This document shows positions 1 through 8,946 of a DNA stretch of 64,000 nt, one piece after another; positions within the stretch are counted from its first letter, which is position 1; each line of letters starts with the position of its first letter. Location: contig CM074863.1 in NCBI GenBank assembly GCA_037501455.1, positions 58,199,501 through 58,263,500 of the forward strand, in the 5' to 3' direction. The DNA comes from Lantana camara. Its lineage: Eukaryota > Streptophyta > Magnoliopsida > Lamiales > Verbenaceae. The notes under the pieces are model-generated. The model saw nothing but the letters and a program-made list of their open reading frames with translations, was not told the origin of the DNA and ran no database searches. The position numbers and the translations under genes are program-made.

Positions 1-838
1 AACCTGCCAATCCTAAGAAACTCCTAATCTCAGAAGCATTCCTAGGTTTCTCCCACTTCAAAACCGACTCAATCTTGGAAGAATCGACTTCCAAACCGTT
101 GCCCGAAATCACGTGACCCAAGAATGACACCCTGTCAATCCAGAACTCACACTTGCTGAATTTGGCAAACAACTGATGTTCCTTCAAAGTCTTTAATACC
201 AACTGAAGGTGTCTTGCATGCTCCTCGGCAGACTTCGAGAAAACCAGAATATCATCAATAAAAATGACCACAAACTTATCCAGAAAAGGCCTGAAGATCC
301 TGTGCATCATATCCATAAAAGCTGCTGGGGCATTAGTCAAACCAAACGGCATCACAACAAACTCATAATGCCCGTACCGAGTGTTAAATCCTGTCTTAGG
401 AATATCCCCTGCTCGGATACGCAGCTGGTAGTAACCTTGTCTCAAATCCAATTTCGAGTAGACTTTCGATCCCTGAAGTATGTCAAACAACTCCTCAATG
501 TGTGGAAGAGGATATTTGTTCTTGATCGTCATCCGGTTCAACTCTCTATAGTCTATGCACATTCTCAAGGTTCCGTCCTTTTTCTTTACAAACAAAACCG
601 GTGCACCCCAAGGAGAAGAACTCGGTCTAATGTACCCAATCTCCAACAACGCATCAAGTTGAGTCTTCAACTCTTTCAACTCGGCCAGAGCCATACGATA
701 CGGAGTCTTAGAGTACAGCTCTGCGTTAGGGTACAAGTCGATCACAAACTCAATTTCCCGTTCTGGAGGTAAAGAATCCAATTCCTCAGGAAAGACCTCG
801 GGAAATTCCTTCACTACTTCTGTTTCTTCCAGCTTACT
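1..838 (-). pseudogene. Element A pol, reverse transcriptase part (out of translation after the stop at 839)
   Basis: This continues in the same frame beyond the TAG at 839-841. It holds the protease-RT connector, the RT fingers and palm with the [20 protein letters not shown] block, [22 protein letters not shown] and the catalytic FIDD, and the start of the thumb/connection region, ending at the window edge. The parts I translated stay in frame. Apart from the single stop the enzyme looks well preserved, so element A is only mildly decayed. It would be expressed only by readthrough or supplied in trans by intact relatives. Confidence 0.85.
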
Positions 839-2503
839 CTAATCCTTAGGTTTGTTGAGAATATAAGCAATGAAACCCGTGGCTCCCTCTCGAACCAACT
901 TATGAGCTTCAGAAAAAGAAAGTAGTGGTACAGTCTTGGAACTCCAACCTACTACCAAATCTGATCCCAACTGAACCTTCTTCGCTCTACAATCAACTGT
1001 GGCAGAATGTCTGTACAACCAATCCATGCCCAGAATAGATCCATAGCAAGTCATCGGCAGTTCAATGAAGTCTGACAAGAAGACTCGACCCTCGATGCTC
1101 ACCGGAACCTCTCTAAACACCCGATCAGATTCTAAACTACCACCAAAAGGAGTACTAACCACATAACATGCAGAAGAGCGAGTAACAGGCAAAGACAGAG
1201 AAACAGATATAGCACTCGAACGAAAGGAGTGAGTAGCTCCTGGATCAAACAAGGTATGAATGTTCGTGCCATGTATGCAAATGGTACCTTCAACTACCGC
1301 GGCTGGATCAATATCAGCATCTGGCTGCTCTCCGTCCAAAGCATAAGCCCGAGCCCTAATCAGTGGTCTCGGTGCCCCCGGTGGTGGTATCCTGCAATCT
1401 GGACAGCCATCTACCATGTGCTCATCACTCCCACAAAGTAGGCATAAACCCAAACGCCTCCTGCAGTTATCATAGATGTGTGTCCTCTGTCCACAGAAGG
1501 TACAATAAGGTCTCTCGGGTGGTGGTGGCAAAGCTGGAGCAACTGGAGCAATTGGAGCTCTAATCACTGGTCCTGCAGGTCGGGGCTTTTTCCCTGGGCC
1601 CTGTGGAGCTGGTGGTGGAGAAGAATAAACCATCGGCCTCTTGCCTGAAGCAGAACCCAAGCCAGAACCCTTATACCCTGATCCGGCACCTCTGAAACCC
1701 GATCCAGAACCCCTGAATCCCGATCCTGACCCTGAGCCCGATCCTGAACCTGAACGGTAGGTAGATCGCCTCGCATTCACTGAATCCTCAACCAATAGAG
1801 CCTTCTTGGTAGCCTTCACCCAGGTGCTCGTGTTGACCGCCTCAATTGCTGCCTGAATGTCCGGTCTAAGGCCCTGAACAAACTGCATTGCCTTATGGAA
1901 ATCATAACTCGCTATATTAGGAGCATAGCGGGACAATCTCTCATACTCAGCGATATACTCTGAAACTGACCGGCTTCCCTGCTTGAGCTCTGTAAATTCC
2001 TTCAATCTTCTAGTGCGAGAAGATGGAGGAATGAACTTGTTTCTGAATTCTCTGACAAACACTTCCCAAGTCACTTCCTCACCTGCTGCCTCTAACACTA
2101 TCCGAGCACTCTCCCACCAGGAATAGGCCTCACCCTGAATCAAAGAAAGCGTACAACGGGCCTTCTCCTGGGGTCCACACGGGATAAGCTCCCAAACCCT
2201 CTCGATCTCCCTGAGCCACTGCTCGGCCTGAATATCATTACCTTTGTAAAACTTGGGAGGATGCTGGTTCTGGAACTCCCTAAAGACAGCTGAAATTTGT
2301 GCCCCTGGCTGTGGTGGTGGAACTGGTGGTGCTGGGGGAACATGATCCCGGACTCTCTGATCAATAAGACCCACCACTGCATTCATGAAGTCCTGTGGCT
2401 GAGCCTGAGGAGGTGGAGGAGGAGGTGGTGATCTCTCCCTGCGATGATGACGATGATGTCGATGTCTAGGAGAACGATCACGATGATGTCTATCGCGAGC
2501 CAT
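839..2503 (-). CDS. Gag-protease part of element A polyprotein, ending at a premature stop
   Basis: This is a 554-residue frame. The start is rich in His, Arg and Asp (repeated RHH/RDR), followed by a proline run and a Retrotrans_gag-type domain with the PPKFYKG and YSWWES signatures. A long Ser-Gly-rich linker follows (about residues 245-285). Two CCHC zinc knuckles begin near C334, for RNA binding in the particle. The aspartic protease has the active site D-P-G-A at about D420 followed by THSF. The frame ends with a TAG where the homologous frame of element B has CAG (the D-Q pair after NKPKD), so the stop is most simply a C-to-T nonsense change and not a natural gag/pol boundary. The ATG follows the splice-acceptor-like TTTCAG-G. 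The product would give capsid and nucleocapsid functions and protease, but no RT. Confidence 0.88.
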   Translation of the reverse strand: MARDRHHRDRSPRHRHHRHHRRERSPPPPPPPQAQPQDFMNAVVGLIDQRVRDHVPPAPPVPPPQPGAQISAVFREFQNQHPPKFYKGNDIQAEQWLREIERVWELIPCGPQEKARCTLSLIQGEAYSWWESARIVLEAAGEEVTWEVFVREFRNKFIPPSSRTRRLKEFTELKQGSRSVSEYIAEYERLSRYAPNIASYDFHKAMQFVQGLRPDIQAAIEAVNTSTWVKATKKALLVEDSVNARRSTYRSGSGSGSGSGSGFRGSGSGFRGAGSGYKGSGLGSASGKRPMVYSSPPPAPQGPGKKPRPAGPVIRAPIAPVAPALPPPPERPYCTFCGQRTHIYDNCRRRLGLCLLCGSDEHMVDGCPDCRIPPPGAPRPLIRARAYALDGEQPDADIDPAAVVEGTICIHGTNIHTLFDPGATHSFRSSAISVSLSLPVTRSSACYVVSTPFGGSLESDRVFREVPVSIEGRVFLSDFIELPMTCYGSILGMDWLYRHSATVDCRAKKVQLGSDLVVGWSSKTVPLLSFSEAHKLVREGATGFIAYILNKPKD

Positions 2504-2741
2504 CCTGAAATCAAGTCACTATTGTGCATGTTCGATTAGTAATGCCAATGTGTGCAAATAAGTCAAGATTGCTCATAAATTCAAAACTCAACAATTCACC
2601 CCAAATTCAAGCAGATTCAAAGAGTTCAAAGAGGTTCAAGTATCAAATAACAATGCAAGACTCTCAATTTGACAATTACTTCCTATTCCGTGCGACCTAG
2701 ACTCACAAGACACGACACTAGAGACCCGGTTTTGCAACCGG

Positions 2742-2753
2742 GCTCTGATACCA
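2742..2753 (-). promoter_or_regulatory. Primer-binding site of element A (initiator-Met tRNA)
   Basis: On the minus strand this reads TGGTATCAGAGC, complementary to the 3' end of plant initiator-Met tRNA, 8 nt inside the LTR end. It primes minus-strand cDNA synthesis. It is followed by about 240 nt of leader (2504-2741), in which I see no ORF. Confidence 0.92.
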
Positions 2754-2761
2754 CCGTAGGA

Positions 2762-5335
2762 TGTAGCACCCGGAACGCCAGGCGCCACATCCCCTACACT
2801 ATAGCCCCAATCCACCTATGAAATGGACAATCCATACATGAATCAAAGCTATAGCGAACGGGAGACAATAAAATGACTCAAGGCTAGGCGGGTACCCTCA
2901 ATTTAAAACCAATTAACAAGTAAGACAGACTATTAAAAAGCGGAAGCAATAACATTCATTAGATATATATAGGTACCATATTTATTTATTTACTTATAGA
3001 TACCAACATTTACACTATCAATACATTATCATCTCCCAACAATATAGATAACAAGGCGATATACAAAATATCCCAAGCTAACTGTACATGAACAAAATGT
3101 GGAATGAAGTGTGCTAGACCCAAATTTAAAACCCTCTAGACTCTAAATTCCCGCCTAGCATGCCCTGCAAAACAACTGAAAAGTTGAGGTGTCAGTCCAA
3201 CTCGGACTGAGCGAGGGGTATAACAAATATAAGGGCACATACATGCAAGTTATAACCTCGGGTAATAATTTTGGAAAACAATACAATCTAATAGGTTAAA
3301 AGAGATACTATCGCCCGAGATTACAACTATTCCAATTTCAATTCAATCAATTCAATACAATCAATTTGTGGCCCGGCGAGTGGGGCAATTCTCCAACCTT
3401 ACACCGACTGTGTACAATCAATCAATCAATTATTAGGTGATTAGGTGATCAGGCAATTCATTAATGTGCACAATTAGCAGTTTCAATAACGCCTTCTTCC
3501 TCCGGGTGATGGTGGGATTGCAAGGCCCCACCATCCAATCAATCTGGGCAGAGGGTACATGAATCCCTAAGCCCGGAACTCCTTCCTCCTCTAATCTCCT
3601 AGAGGGTTCAGGGGTCATCCCAATTTGGTGAGGATAGCTCTCGAGTTACCCGTCAGCCCGTGCTTTCCCGGTTGGCTCGAGTCACTACCCTCGGGCCCAC
3701 AGTGCAATACAATACTCGCCAAATCAATCCATCAATCAATCAATTTCTTTCCAAAAGTTTAGTAAAACATTTGAAAACCAATTCATTTGAAAACTATAAG
3801 TATATAAATAGGTTTTGGCTTAAAACATCACATAGGGTTGTACGGGTCCTATGTATCTAAAATTAAACCTCACCTGAACGACCCAAAATAATCCAAGGAA
3901 ACAGCTCACGGGGCCTGCTCCTCGTCACCAGGAAGCTGGTCTGTGCAAGAAAGACAATTGTCCGTGAAACACGACTCAAAATGTACCAAATATGACGAAC
4001 GGCGGAAATGCAACGAGACGACGGGAAAAATACAATGCACCATAAAAATATCACGTTTCAACATGTATGCGATCATATAACATCAATTAGGGGTCAAAGA
4101 AATGATTGGAGGATGATGATGAAAAATTAATTTTATGCAGTAGCTTTTGCTCTGCAGTCGCCGTGGGAACGGCCGTTCCGGCCTTCCTTTGAAAATGGGA
4201 AGGGCCGTTCCCATGGCTCTCAGAAACGCGCCAGCATTTTTTTAAATTCAAAACGCGTTTTGGGCTGGGAAGGGCCGTTCCGGCTCACAGGCCAAAGTGG
4301 GAACGGCCGTTCCCAGTCTCGCTGGCCTAATGTCTCAGCATCATGGGAACGGCCGTTCCAGTTTTGAACTGGGGTTGGGAATGGCCGTTCCCAAAATACG
4401 TGAGCTGAAGAAGAAGAAGAGCAGAACAGAGCAGCAACAAAACCACAACAACAATCAACCAAAATGGATCCAACTCAAGATAAAATGCACATTTTTGATG
4501 CAATACACATGCTAACATGCATATGGATCAACAATAACTCATAAAAACATATAATCCCACGTTAGATCATCAATATTCAATCATTTGAAACCCACACACT
4601 CATGTATGATCCAAGTTCATAAAACTCAAGATGTATGCACCAAACTCAAGCTTAATGACCACAAACATATTTCCAACAACCAATACACAATTCATTCAAG
4701 CCAATACCAAGCCCTATATTTCACACATTTTCAATAAAATCATTCAATCTCCATAATTACCTCAAAAGAAAGAAATGGAAGAAGAAATGATGAAATGATG
4801 TTGATGATGCTTGTATGGTCACAAATCCCACAAGAATTGATGCTTGGATGATGAAATCTCCCTCCTAACTAGCTAGGGTTGATCACGGTTGAGCAATGGA
4901 AAATGAACAAGGGATGAAATGTTTTTGTATGAAAAAAGAAGCAAATGGTACGTGATGCTGCTCAAGAAGGAAGAAGAGAGAGCCAATTTGCAATTAAATC
5001 CTCCAATTTAGTAAGTTATGCACTCAAGTTCAATCTCATAATTAAATGATCAAACGAGTCCAATGCAATTAGATCCATAGTTCATGAAAATGAGCAATGA
5101 AGGCCATAAAGGAAATAAATCACATTCGGGAAAATAATTCACGTAGCAATCACGTTCAAAATATCCAATAAATATGATATGATATGAATTTTCAATAAAA
5201 TACGAAGAATATAAATTTTTATAAAATTATGTCATGATAGGAAAATGAATTAAATGGTCAATTAATAATTAAATTACAACTCTCAAACGCACACGTGTCG
5301 TTCATACCTGAATTGCCGAAAGCTGGGGCGTTACA
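2762..5335 (-). repeat. 5' LTR of element A
   Basis: This is about 2574 bp, bounded by TG...CA (TGTAACGCCCC at 5335, GGGTGCTACA at 2762). It carries six copies of a GGGAACGGCCGTTCCC-like palindrome (4165-4392) and the paired CTAGGCGG boxes near 2885 and 3155. It also has splice-like signals on the minus strand: donor GAG|GTAATT at 4760, acceptor TTGCACAG at 3941, donor CAG|GTGAGG at 3873 and acceptor TTTTGCAG at 3165. No coding region is credible; short frames here are incidental. Confidence 0.92.
4165..4392. repeat. Cluster of six GC-rich palindromes in LTR A
   Basis: The copies are at 4165-4179, 4197-4212, 4267-4281, 4299-4314, 4345-4359 and 4377-4392. The best is the perfect 16-mer GGGAACGGCCGTTCCC. 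Others differ by one or two bases in the centre (GGGAAGGGCCGTTCCC, GGGAATGGCCGTTCCC) but keep the GGGAA/TTCCC arms. Spacing is irregular (about 30-70 bp), so this is not a simple tandem repeat. The surrounding LTR is AT-rich. Confidence 0.95.
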
Positions 5336-5725
5336 TTCACTGTGTGAACAGTGCTGATCGCTGGAGAAGACGCTGAAGGCTGAGATCTGATCTTTTGCAC
5401 GCAAAACGAGGAAATCCGAGTATATATCTCGGGTCCTCGTACGCAAAAACGATCAAACGAACGAGCTAACGACATCCGAATTGGGCAAACTTAGAGTCTA
5501 CGGACTCGTTTCACCGCCCTGGACGCGTTGAAGGGGTCAAAGAGGTCAAAATCTCGACCGAACGAGAAGTGACCGGAAAACCCCTAAAAGAGAAAATTGC
5601 AAACAAGCCCCTAAACTCTTAAAGAGTTCAAAATAGGGCCACGAAAAATATAAAATCACATAATTAAACACATTAAAAGGTTGAAACGTGGCGTACCTCA
5701 TAAATCGAACGAGCGGGATGTTACA
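5336..5725 (-). repeat. 3' LTR fragment of element C (start of the LTR), cut by element A
   Basis: From 5725 leftwards the minus strand starts TGTAACATCCCGCTCG. Positions about 5373-5725 match 21817-22168 (the start of C's 5' LTR) with roughly nine differences in 353 bp by eye. Homology is less clear in 5336-5372, next to the insertion of A. The rest of this LTR should lie left of the window beyond A. Confidence 0.85.
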
Positions 5726-6045
5726 AACTTCCCTCCTTCAAAAGGACCTGTCCTCAGGTCCTAAGGTCGGATCTTGAACGACGCTGAAACGAATTCTATT
5801 TCAAGCTTCCGCTGCGCAACTCTGGTCTAGGCGAACTGCAATTTCTGCAGGATACTTCTCCCTTAGCTGGCATCAACTCTATTCATGGTGACCAATTGTC
5901 ACTGAAGTTCCACTGAGCACTTGACCGTTGGTCACTTTAACTCATTCGATCACCACTAGGCCACTGCACCCGAAGCTCGATACCGTCGCACCCTCATCGC
6001 TTACTAGCTGCTGTCTGGCCACCTGAACTAAGCCGCAACAAACAA

Positions 6046-6416
6046 GAGAGAATCCCATCTCTCAGCACGCAAGAGAGAGAACCCCGTCTCCCAGCACATC
6101 AAAAGAGAGAACCCCGTCCCTCAGGCACAGAATTGAGAGAACCCTGTCTCTCCACCACGTAATCGAGAGAGCCCCGTCTCTCAACCTAAGTCTGGCAGAC
6201 TTCCACATCTTCCAAACATTCTAGTTTGAGAAAATCCAGCATTTCTCAAACCCTTAAATTCGAGAGAATCCAGCATCTCCCAAATATCTAACACCAAGAG
6301 AATCCAGCATCTCTTGCTCACATAATTAGAAAGAATCCAACATCTTTCTATCACATAAATAGGGAAAATCCCACATCTCCCTAACACATAAATAGAGAGA
6401 TTTCAACAACTCTCTA
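6046..6416 (-). repeat. Array of about 12 small inverted repeats (hairpins) in element C
   Basis: Units have a 6-10 bp stem and a 6- or 8-nt loop. Plus-strand examples are GAGAGA-(ATCCCA)-TCTCTC at 6046-6063, GTTTGAGAAA-(ATCCAGCA)-TTTCTCAAAC at 6224-6251, CAAGAGA-(ATCCAGCA)-TCTCTTG at 6295-6316 and TAGAAAGA-(ATCCAACA)-TCTTTCTA at 6327-6350. Near-perfect ones are at 6360-6383 (TAGGG.../...CCCTA) and 6393-6416 (TAGAGAG/CTCTCTA). Further units start near 6074, 6105, 6135, 6164, 6193 (one mismatch in 7) and 6262. The right half has a period near 33 bp. Stems differ between units but both arms change together, while the loops stay similar. The array lies 0.3-0.7 kb before the PPT in element orientation. 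It is not coding. Confidence 0.88.
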
Positions 6417-8297
6417 GCATACAAGTCCACTTACTCAGCATTCAAACTTACACACGTCAAAATAACACTGGATGCAAAACATGGGATGCATGTATAGTGT
6501 ACCTTTACACGACTGATATCGGTATCCCTAGAGTATAGACTCATCATCCATGCTCAACTCAAGGGGGATATCGCGATGGGATCACTGTAAGAAAAAATTA
6601 TAATATGCATGTAGTTGCATGTAGGGTTAGTGAGCCATTAAGGAAATTTTATAAACACTGAAGCACGAACAATCCACGCAAGCATGTAATCCATTCAGTT
6701 TACAAGAATTCACAACAACAATAAATCTCAAGTTATGGAAATTAAATCAATTAGTCACGTTATTACAATCAAGGCAGCATCACGTAATACACGTCGTCGC
6801 GCACGTCAAGCAAAATTAAATATAATTACTTATGAAATGCATGTGTGCAAATGCCATGAATGCTCAATGTACCGTTCACCGTAGTAGTGGAGTCGAGGTG
6901 GAAAAAAAATTTCTTTAACTTGAAAGGGTAGTCAACTCCTTAACTGCCCGTAGTTCCAACTTCCCGTTCAAATTTTGCATTCTTTAGTACTCCCTCAGAT
7001 TCTCGGGTACCCTAAATGGTCTTGAACCGTCTCACTTGATTCTCAAAGTATAGTGATCCGTGGAGTCCCTTGAAATCCCAATAAAATCCTCGGTAATCGG
7101 AAATTACCATTTCATTCACGGTAAAATCTCTCAGGACAATCGTGGAGAGGTAAATGAAGAATCTTTAAACATTCTTGCTTAGTACAGCGTCGTTGTAAGT
7201 CATGCCCTTATCCTCAATATTTGGTGATGTTGATCTTCAATGACCTCGGCACATAATTCCATAGCTCGCACAATTTTCCCCTTTTCCTTTGTGTAAGTGT
7301 AACTACTCTGGTGGGTGTCTTTATAATAGAAATCCGATTTCCTGCTTGGAATTCTCTGAATGGTACAAGTGTCTTGATTTCTTCATTGTCACCTCACGCC
7401 ATCCAGAGTTAAAAATTCTGGCTTTCTTATAAAATTTGCTGCCCCCCCGAGTACCTCCAAGTAATTTAGTATATATATATATCCTGAAGGCACCTCATTA
7501 GATAAAAGGTCTCTTGTTTCCCCTGTATACAAACATCTTCTTGTATCCACCCAATATCCTGACTGTGTTAGCTTGATCACACATCTTCTGGTTAACCCCG
7601 GTTCGAATCTTAATGTTGCTTCGACCAAGACAGCACTTAGTGGATCAGGTAGGAGAACACCTGAATTACAACCACAAAGCTAATGCATGTGGGGTTAGGG
7701 ATGTAAATGGCATGCACACATATCTAGCAAAGAAGACAATCAATCACGTAAAGCAAATGTTCGAAATAATTATAATTTAATCCAATGCATGATGCACATG
7801 CTATGAATGCATGATACCTGTTTCCTTAATATTAGCATCTAACTATTGTCGAATTCTTTCAGAAGTCCATTTGTCCCTTATTCAATTAATTAGGGCATGG
7901 TAGTGTTGAATCTTCTGTCATCCATTTATAGAAGTGAGAAGTGTTGCCACGATCAATTATAATTTGATGTCGAAGTAACACCCTGCAATTCACAAATGGA
8001 ATAAACATCTATGCATGCGGGTTAGTACGTGGAGATGTCAAGTAACAAAAGCAATTAAGAGCACCTAATTAATGTAGATGCAACAAGTAATTTACTAAAA
8101 TTTTAAAGCATAAAAAAAAAATTGATAATTTTGCAAAAATCGTAATCATAGTGTGCAAATAATCACATAAGCTCAGACAAATTCAAACAGAAAAGTCAAA
8201 ATTTTCACGTCAGACAAATGCAATGCACAAGTATTCCTATGCCGTACGACCTAAACTGACACGACACGACTCCAGAGCACCGGTTCTGAACCTGGTA

Positions 8298-8309
8298 GCT
8301 CTGATACCA
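8298..8309 (-). promoter_or_regulatory. Primer-binding site of element C
   Basis: The minus strand reads TGGTATCAGAGC, 7 nt inside the LTR end at 8317. Its retention supports the idea that C can be reverse-transcribed with proteins from another element. Confidence 0.9.
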
Positions 8310-8316
8310 CTTAAGA

Positions 8317-8946
8317 TGTAGCACCCCAAGCGGTGGGGCACCACACCCCCGCACTATGACCTGACACGTGGTACGAAATGGAAAGTCCGCACACGCACCA
8401 AGTCACAGCGAACGGGTGACAAACGAAAAAAACCAACCTAAGCTAGGCGGTACCTAAACCCTGTACAAGTAAAATATGCAAAAACCCGAATGCGGAAGCG
8501 ATGCAAAGTATGAACTAACAAAAACTTTAATCACCGAACATAAATAAACGGGTTCAACTAATTCCACGAACCTGTCCTAACCTGTCCCGAATTCAAATAT
8601 ACAACAAAGACGGGTTCAACTACTCCATGCCCTGTCCTAACCAGTCCCGAAAATCCATATAATCAAAGCATAAACATCAACTTGTTACCGAACATACTAT
8701 ATACATAATTTTCATAAATAATTCGGAACAAAATACTTAACAAAAATCAAACGGACTGACACAGACTCGACAGACCCGACTCAAAGCCGCCTAGCTCGAA
8801 CTCCAACAACTTGCACTTGCAAACTAAAACATAGATGGGGCGAGGGTCAGTCCACTGACTGAGCGAGGGGGCTGAACTCACACACACTATACATAATAAG
8901 GAGCAAAGCACGTATCAAAAGAAAGATTATGAACCGGGAGTAGGGT
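8317..8946 (-). repeat. 5' LTR of element C, left piece (LTR 3' end)
   Basis: It begins TGTAGCACCCC (the complement of an LTR end in GGTGCTACA). It shares the 3'-terminal layout of the other LTRs here: an AGCGAACGGGTGAC-like block, the paired CTAGGCGG boxes near 8445 and 8785, and the GACTGAGCGAGGG block. It is broken at 8946 by element B and continues at 19098. The last 5 bp (AGGGT, 8942-8946) are the target-site duplication. Confidence 0.88.
8942..8946. repeat. Target-site duplication of element B, left copy (AGGGT)
   Basis: AGGGT lies immediately before the TG of the 5' LTR and recurs immediately after the CA of the 3' LTR (19093-19097). A 5-bp duplication is usual for Ty3/gypsy integrases. 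Confidence 0.93.

Larger units (their letters stand above)
1..5335 (-). mobile_element. Element A: partial Tekay-like Ty3/gypsy retrotransposon (5' LTR, leader, gag, PR, part of RT)
   Basis: Read on the minus strand, this stretch has in order a 5' LTR (5335-2762), a PBS, a leader, gag with two CCHC knuckles, a DPGA protease and the first half of reverse transcriptase. The window edge cuts it inside RT, so RNase H, integrase and the 3' LTR are not visible. LTR ends are TGTAACGCCCC and GGGTGCTACA. Element A sits directly against an LTR fragment of element C (5336-5725), so it appears inserted in C's 3' LTR; the expected 5-bp duplication partner is off-window. Its LTR and gag resemble those of element B, which suggests the same lineage. 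One in-frame stop is noted at 839-841. Confidence 0.93.
5726..8316 (-). mobile_element. Internal region of non-autonomous element C (no gag-pol)
   Basis: About 2.6 kb lie between the two LTRs of C. It has a polypurine tract next to the 3' LTR (minus strand GAAGGAGGGAAGT, ending at 5726) and a PBS next to the 5' LTR (8298-8309). I see no gag, protease, RT or integrase motifs in any frame. Just inside the PPT it keeps a short stretch resembling the end of pol in element K, which suggests descent from a K-like autonomous element whose coding part was lost. This fits a LARD-type (large retrotransposon derivative) element needing proteins in trans. It holds the hairpin array at 6046-6416. The rest (6420-8297) is AT-rich and otherwise featureless to me. 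Confidence 0.82.

Noticed and set aside
209..772. Long plus-strand open frame opposite RT of element A
   Set aside because: It is the antisense of a conserved RT region; similar shadows occur opposite other pol regions (for example 28082-28321, 37418-37708 and 59510-59785).
4165..4392. CRISPR-like array of palindromic repeats
   Set aside because: Spacers are irregular, the sequence is eukaryotic LTR, and the paired LTR of B shows the array is part of the LTR.
6181..6387. Protein repeat (RCWIL-type) from the frame across the hairpin array
   Set aside because: The repeat period is not consistently a multiple of three and pairing, not peptide sequence, is what is conserved.
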